Shown piece by piece: positions 60,949 to 64,000 of a DNA stretch of 64,000 bases (the stretch's first letter is position 1; each line of letters starts with the position of its first letter). The DNA lies in contig NZ_JAIOAB010000001.1 in NCBI RefSeq assembly GCF_019890635.1, positions 186,001 to 250,000 on the forward strand, read 5' to 3'. Source of the DNA: Streptomyces sennicomposti (GTDB lineage Bacteria; Actinomycetota; Actinomycetes; Streptomycetales; Streptomycetaceae). The translations under genes were made by a program, and so were the position numbers. Under the pieces are notes generated by a model. The model was not told where the DNA came from. It saw only the letters and a list, made by a program, of their open reading frames with translations, and searched no databases.

Positions 60949-61814
60949 GTCCCGGACGGTAGGAGAAGGCCCGGCCGATCGTCTTGTACGTTCTTGCGCT
61001 CGCGCTGGTAGGCGCCCGGAGGCACGCCCACGATGCGGGAGAAGTGGCGGCTGAGGTGGGACTGGTCGGTGAAGCCGACGGCCGCGGCGACCGCCGCCGG
61101 GGCGGCGCCCGCGTCCAGGAGCCGGCGGGCCCGGCGCACCCGGGCGTCGGTCAGCCAGCTGTGCGGGGGCATCCCGTAGGCGTTGCGGAAGGCGCGCAGC
61201 AGGGCGAACGGGCTGACGCCGAGGTCGGCGGCGAGCCGTTCCAGGGTCGGCGGTTCGGCCAGGCGCTCCTCCAGGACGGCACGCGCGCGTGCCGCGATCC
61301 GGGTCCCGGCCGTGCGCACCTCGCGCCGCGGCAGCGGTCCGCCGTTCAGGTGCAGCAGCCGGGTCACCGCGACCCGCAGCAAGGTGTCGGCGGCCAGGGC
61401 GTTGCCCTCGTCCACGGCGCGGAGCACCTGGTGCACCAGGGCGGCGGCCCGGGGATCGTCCAGGACCGGGGCGACGAAGCCGGGCGTCCCGCGGATCGAG
61501 GTGGTCTCCGCCGCTATCTCGGCCACCAGTTCGGGCGCCGGGTACACCGCCCCGTACCGCCAGCCCTCGGGCACGCCGGCCCGGCCCGTGTGCGGGGTGT
61601 CCGGGTTGACCAGCGCGAGCGCTCCCGGGCCCGCTGACACGTCGCCGCCGCCGTGGTGGAAGACCTCGACGCCCTCGGCGATGGCCGCGATCACGAAGTG
61701 CTCGTGGGTGTGGCGCACGAACTCCTTGCGGACGTACCGGGCGCGCAGCAGGTCCACACCGGGCAGTTCCTCGTACCGCCAGTGCCGTGCCTTCTCCTCG
61801 CCGGACGCCGCCAT
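60834..61814 (-). CDS. AraC-family transcriptional regulator
   Basis: A 326-residue regulator starting at ATG 61814 (MAASGEEKARHWRYEELPGV). An N-terminal cupin-like sensor (FVRHTHEHFVIAAIAEGVE) is followed by the AraC double helix-turn-helix: ERLAADLGVSPFALLRAFRN, and AAVGFTDQSHLSRHFSRIVG with PPGAYQRER. A tail of 40 residues extends past the usual end and overlaps azlC. It probably senses an amino acid and controls azlCD, encoded on the same transcript. Confidence 0.92.
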   Translation of the reverse strand: MAASGEEKARHWRYEELPGVDLLRARYVRKEFVRHTHEHFVIAAIAEGVEVFHHGGGDVSAGPGALALVNPDTPHTGRAGVPEGWRYGAVYPAPELVAEIAAETTSIRGTPGFVAPVLDDPRAAALVHQVLRAVDEGNALAADTLLRVAVTRLLHLNGGPLPRREVRTAGTRIAARARAVLEERLAEPPTLERLAADLGVSPFALLRAFRNAYGMPPHSWLTDARVRRARRLLDAGAAPAAVAAAVGFTDQSHLSRHFSRIVGVPPGAYQRERKNVQDDRPGLLLPSGTWQKTQLSQTYDPTGRGEPTTGNRTPPSSGTPSAWASP

Positions 61815-61952
61815 GGCCCCATTGTCCGCCGCCGCCCCGCCTGGTCGTCTCGCCGCCCGGCCGCGGCGCGGGCCACACCGCACCGCCGCCCGATCGCCGG
61901 GCGGGCCGTGCCGGCACCCGGTCGGCGCGGGCGAAAGCGCAGGTCAGGGCGA

Positions 61953-61975
61953 TTGTCAGTGGCCGGGTGCAGGAT
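61953..61975 (+). promoter_or_regulatory. PafBC-type (RecA-NDp) promoter of lhr
   Basis: TTGTCAGTG (61953-61961), eight bases, CAGGAT (61970-61975). The upstream element is perfect; the -10 differs at its first base. The ATG at 61983 lies 7 bases past the -10, so the transcript should be leaderless. Confidence 0.78.
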
Positions 61976-61982
61976 GGAACGC

Positions 61983-64000
61983 ATGGCAGGCGATCCGCAC
62001 CCCGCCCTCGGCGGCTTCTCCCCCGCGACCCGCGGCTGGTTCACGGGGGCCTTCTCCGCGCCCACCGCGGCCCAGGCGGGGGCGTGGCGGGCGATCGGCG
62101 AGGGCTCGGACGTGCTGGTGGTCGCCCCGACCGGCTCCGGCAAGACGCTGGCCGCCTTCCTCGCCGCCCTCGACCAGCTCGCCTCCACGCCTCCCCCGGC
62201 CGACCCGAAGAAGCGCTGCCGGGTGCTGTACGTCTCCCCGCTCAAGGCCCTCGCCGTCGACGTGGAGCGCAACCTGCGCAGTCCGCTCACCGGCATCCGG
62301 CAGGAGTCGGTGCGGCTGGGGCTGCCCGAGCCGGAGGTGAAGGTCGGCATCCGCTCCGGCGACACCCCGGCCGCCGAGCGCCGCGCCCTCGCCACGCGCC
62401 CGCCGGACATCCTGATCACCACCCCCGAGTCGCTGTTCCTGATGCTGACGTCCGCCACGCGCGACGCGCTGACCGGCGTCGAGACGGTGATCCTGGACGA
62501 GGTCCACGCGGTCGCGGGCACCAAGCGCGGCGCCCATCTCGCACTGTCCCTGGAGCGCCTGGACGAGCTGCTGCCCAAGCCGGCCCGGCGTATCGGCCTG
62601 TCCGCGACGGTCCGCCCGGTCGACGAGATCGCCCGCTATCTGTCGCCGCGCCGCAAGGTGGAGATCGTCCAGCCGGAGTCCGGCAAGGAGTTCGACCTGT
62701 CGGTCGTCGTCCCGGTCGAGGACCTCGGCGAGCTGGGCGGCTCCCCGGCGGCCGACGGCGGCGACGGCGCGGAACGGCCCTCGATCTGGCCGCACGTCGA
62801 GGAGCGGATCACCGACCTCGTCCAGGCGCACCGCTCCACCATCGTGTTCGCCAACTCGCGCCGCCTGGCCGAGCGCCTGTGCAACCGGCTCAACGAGATC
62901 GCCTACGAGCGGGCCACCGGCGAGTCCCTGGACGAGCACCACTCCCCGGCCGAGCTGATGGGCGGCTCGGGCGCGGCGCACGGCGCGCCCGCCGTCATCG
63001 CCCGCGCGCACCACGGCTCGGTCTCCAAGGAGCAGCGCGCCCTGGTCGAGGAGGACCTGAAGGCGGGCCGTCTGCCGGCGGTGGTGGCCACCTCCAGCCT
63101 GGAGCTGGGCATCGACATGGGCGCCGTCGATCTCGTGGTGCAGGTGGAGTCGCCGCCGTCCGTGGCCTCCGGGCTCCAGCGGGTGGGCCGGGCCGGGCAC
63201 CAGGTCGGCGCGGTCTCCACCGGCGTCGTCTTCCCCAAGTACCGCGGCGACCTGGTGCAGGCGGCGGTGGTCACCGAGCGGATGCGCTCGGGAGCCATCG
63301 AGTCGCTGAGGGTGCCCGCCAATCCGCTGGACGTCCTCGCTCAGCAGCTCGTGGCGATGACGGCGCTGGACACCTGGCAGGTGGACGACCTGCTCGCCAC
63401 GGTCCGCCGGGCGGCGCCGTTCGCGTCGCTGCCCGAGTCGGCGTTCACGGCCGTGCTGGACATGCTCGCCGGCCGCTATCCGTCCGACGCGTTCGCCGAG
63501 CTGCGCCCGCGCGTGGTGTGGGACCGCGTGGCGGGCACGGTCACCGGGCGGCCCGGCGCGCAGCGCCTCGCCGTCACCTCCGGGGGCACGATCCCGGACC
63601 GCGGCCTGTTCGGGGTCTTCCTCGCCGGCTCCGACCCGAAGAAGGGCGGCGGCCGGGTCGGCGAGCTGGACGAGGAGATGGTCTACGAGTCCCGGGTCGG
63701 CGACGTCTTCACGCTGGGCACCAGCTCCTGGCGCATCGAGGACATCACCCGCGACCGGGTCCTCGTCTCGCCCGCGCCGGGCGTGCCGGGGCGGCTGCCG
63801 TTCTGGAAGGGCGACCAGCTCGGCCGCCCGCTGGAACTGGGCCGCGCGGTGGGCGCGTTCCTGCGCGAGGTCGGCTCCCTGTCCCAGGAGGACGCCCGCC
63901 TCCGGCTGCTGACGGCGGGCCTGGACGCGTGGGCCGCCGACAACGTCCTCTCCTACCTCGCGGAGCAGCGCGAGGCCTGCGGCCATGTGCCCGACGACCG
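61983..64000 (+). CDS. lhr: Lhr-family ATP-dependent helicase, 5' part
   Basis: The first 672 codons of a large SF2 helicase; the frame is open at the right edge. Walker A is VAPTGSGKTLAAF near residue 43, and SPLKALAVDVERNL, TPESLFLML, VILDEVHAVAGTKRG (DEVH) and GLSATVRP are motifs Ia-III. IVFANSRRLAERLCNRLNE is motif IV, ELGIDMGAVDLVVQVESP and RVGRAGHQVG are V and VI. The winged helix and beta-barrel typical of Lhr-core follow. Full-length actinobacterial Lhr is about 1,500 residues. Lhr is induced by DNA damage in mycobacteria, consistent with the promoter here. The start is supported by the leaderless spacing. Confidence 0.93.
   Translation, partial: MAGDPHPALGGFSPATRGWFTGAFSAPTAAQAGAWRAIGEGSDVLVVAPTGSGKTLAAFLAALDQLASTPPPADPKKRCRVLYVSPLKALAVDVERNLRSPLTGIRQESVRLGLPEPEVKVGIRSGDTPAAERRALATRPPDILITTPESLFLMLTSATRDALTGVETVILDEVHAVAGTKRGAHLALSLERLDELLPKPARRIGLSATVRPVDEIARYLSPRRKVEIVQPESGKEFDLSVVVPVEDLGELGGSPAADGGDGAERPSIWPHVEERITDLVQAHRSTIVFANSRRLAERLCNRLNEIAYERATGESLDEHHSPAELMGGSGAAHGAPAVIARAHHGSVSKEQRALVEEDLKAGRLPAVVATSSLELGIDMGAVDLVVQVESPPSVASGLQRVGRAGHQVGAVSTGVVFPKYRGDLVQAAVVTERMRSGAIESLRVPANPLDVLAQQLVAMTALDTWQVDDLLATVRRAAPFASLPESAFTAVLDMLAGRYPSDAFAELRPRVVWDRVAGTVTGRPGAQRLAVTSGGTIPDRGLFGVFLAGSDPKKGGGRVGELDEEMVYESRVGDVFTLGTSSWRIEDITRDRVLVSPAPGVPGRLPFWKGDQLGRPLELGRAVGAFLREVGSLSQEDARLRLLTAGLDAWAADNVLSYLAEQREACGHVPDD

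Overview
The window is 64 kb of very GC-rich actinobacterial chromosome. Gene content and order (recX-recA, gluABCD, miaB, miaA, dapF, hflX, lexA, nrdR-nrdJ, rnhB, a recQ-type helicase) match the conserved chromosomal core of Streptomyces. GTG starts, GNAT/NIS siderophore genes, TerD, DUF4192 and DUF3046 proteins and (p)ppGpp enzymes fit that genus. I see no tRNA or rRNA genes, insertion sequences, prophage or CRISPR. Most of both strands is open in several frames because of GC bias, so only frames with recognisable protein character are annotated.

Layout. 1-6 kb: a truncated GntR regulator, a fused ABC ATPase/permease, a NUDIX-wHTH protein and a DUF4192 protein, all on the minus strand. 6-13 kb: a RecQ-like helicase with a C-terminal phosphoribosyltransferase-like domain, two small proteins that look like decayed DNA-repair folds, rnhB, an ADP-ribosylglycohydrolase and a histidine phosphatase. 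13-22 kb: a YdbC-like protein, TerD, nrdJ and nrdR (minus), divergent lexA (plus), then dinG. 22-27 kb: a three-gene NIS siderophore cluster (aminotransferase, IucA/IucC synthetase, acyltransferase). 27-36 kb: a secreted trypsin-like protease, hflX, an M1 peptidase, a RelA/SpoT homologue, dapF. 36-43 kb: miaA, two small plus-strand proteins, an extradiol-dioxygenase-like protein, miaB, a GT87 membrane protein, a MazG-like protein. 43-50 kb: a TAXI binding protein, the GluK-GluR two-component pair and the glutamate ABC transporter gluABCD. 50-56 kb: a flavin monooxygenase, a Cys-rich leader peptide with cysteine dioxygenase and rhodanese, then recX-recA. 56-64 kb: membrane proteins, DUF3046, a toroid-fold protein, AraC-AzlC-AzlD, and the first two thirds of an Lhr-type helicase.

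How the parts work together. The window is rich in DNA-damage genes, and their control can be read from the sequence. lexA and recA carry SOS boxes. recA, dinG, the recQ-type gene and lhr carry the other actinobacterial damage promoter, of the TTGTCRGTG-N8-TAnnnT type that PafBC recognises in mycobacteria. At recQ and lhr this promoter sits so close to the ATG that the mRNAs should be leaderless, and both share an identical 13-base stretch across the -10 end and the start codon. nrdR is preceded by a pair of NrdR boxes exactly 31 bp apart. The cysteine dioxygenase-rhodanese operon appears to be governed by a leaderless Cys-rich peptide.

The most unexpected structural signal is GC-rich tandem repeats of 21-32 bp whose first unit begins at or within a few bases of a gene's stop codon. 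They occur after six unrelated genes (recQ, the 8758-9372 gene, the siderophore acyltransferase, the protease, the monooxygenase and the rhodanese). Further tandem repeats lie upstream of miaB, at the gluR start codon, inside the siderophore cluster and downstream of recX.
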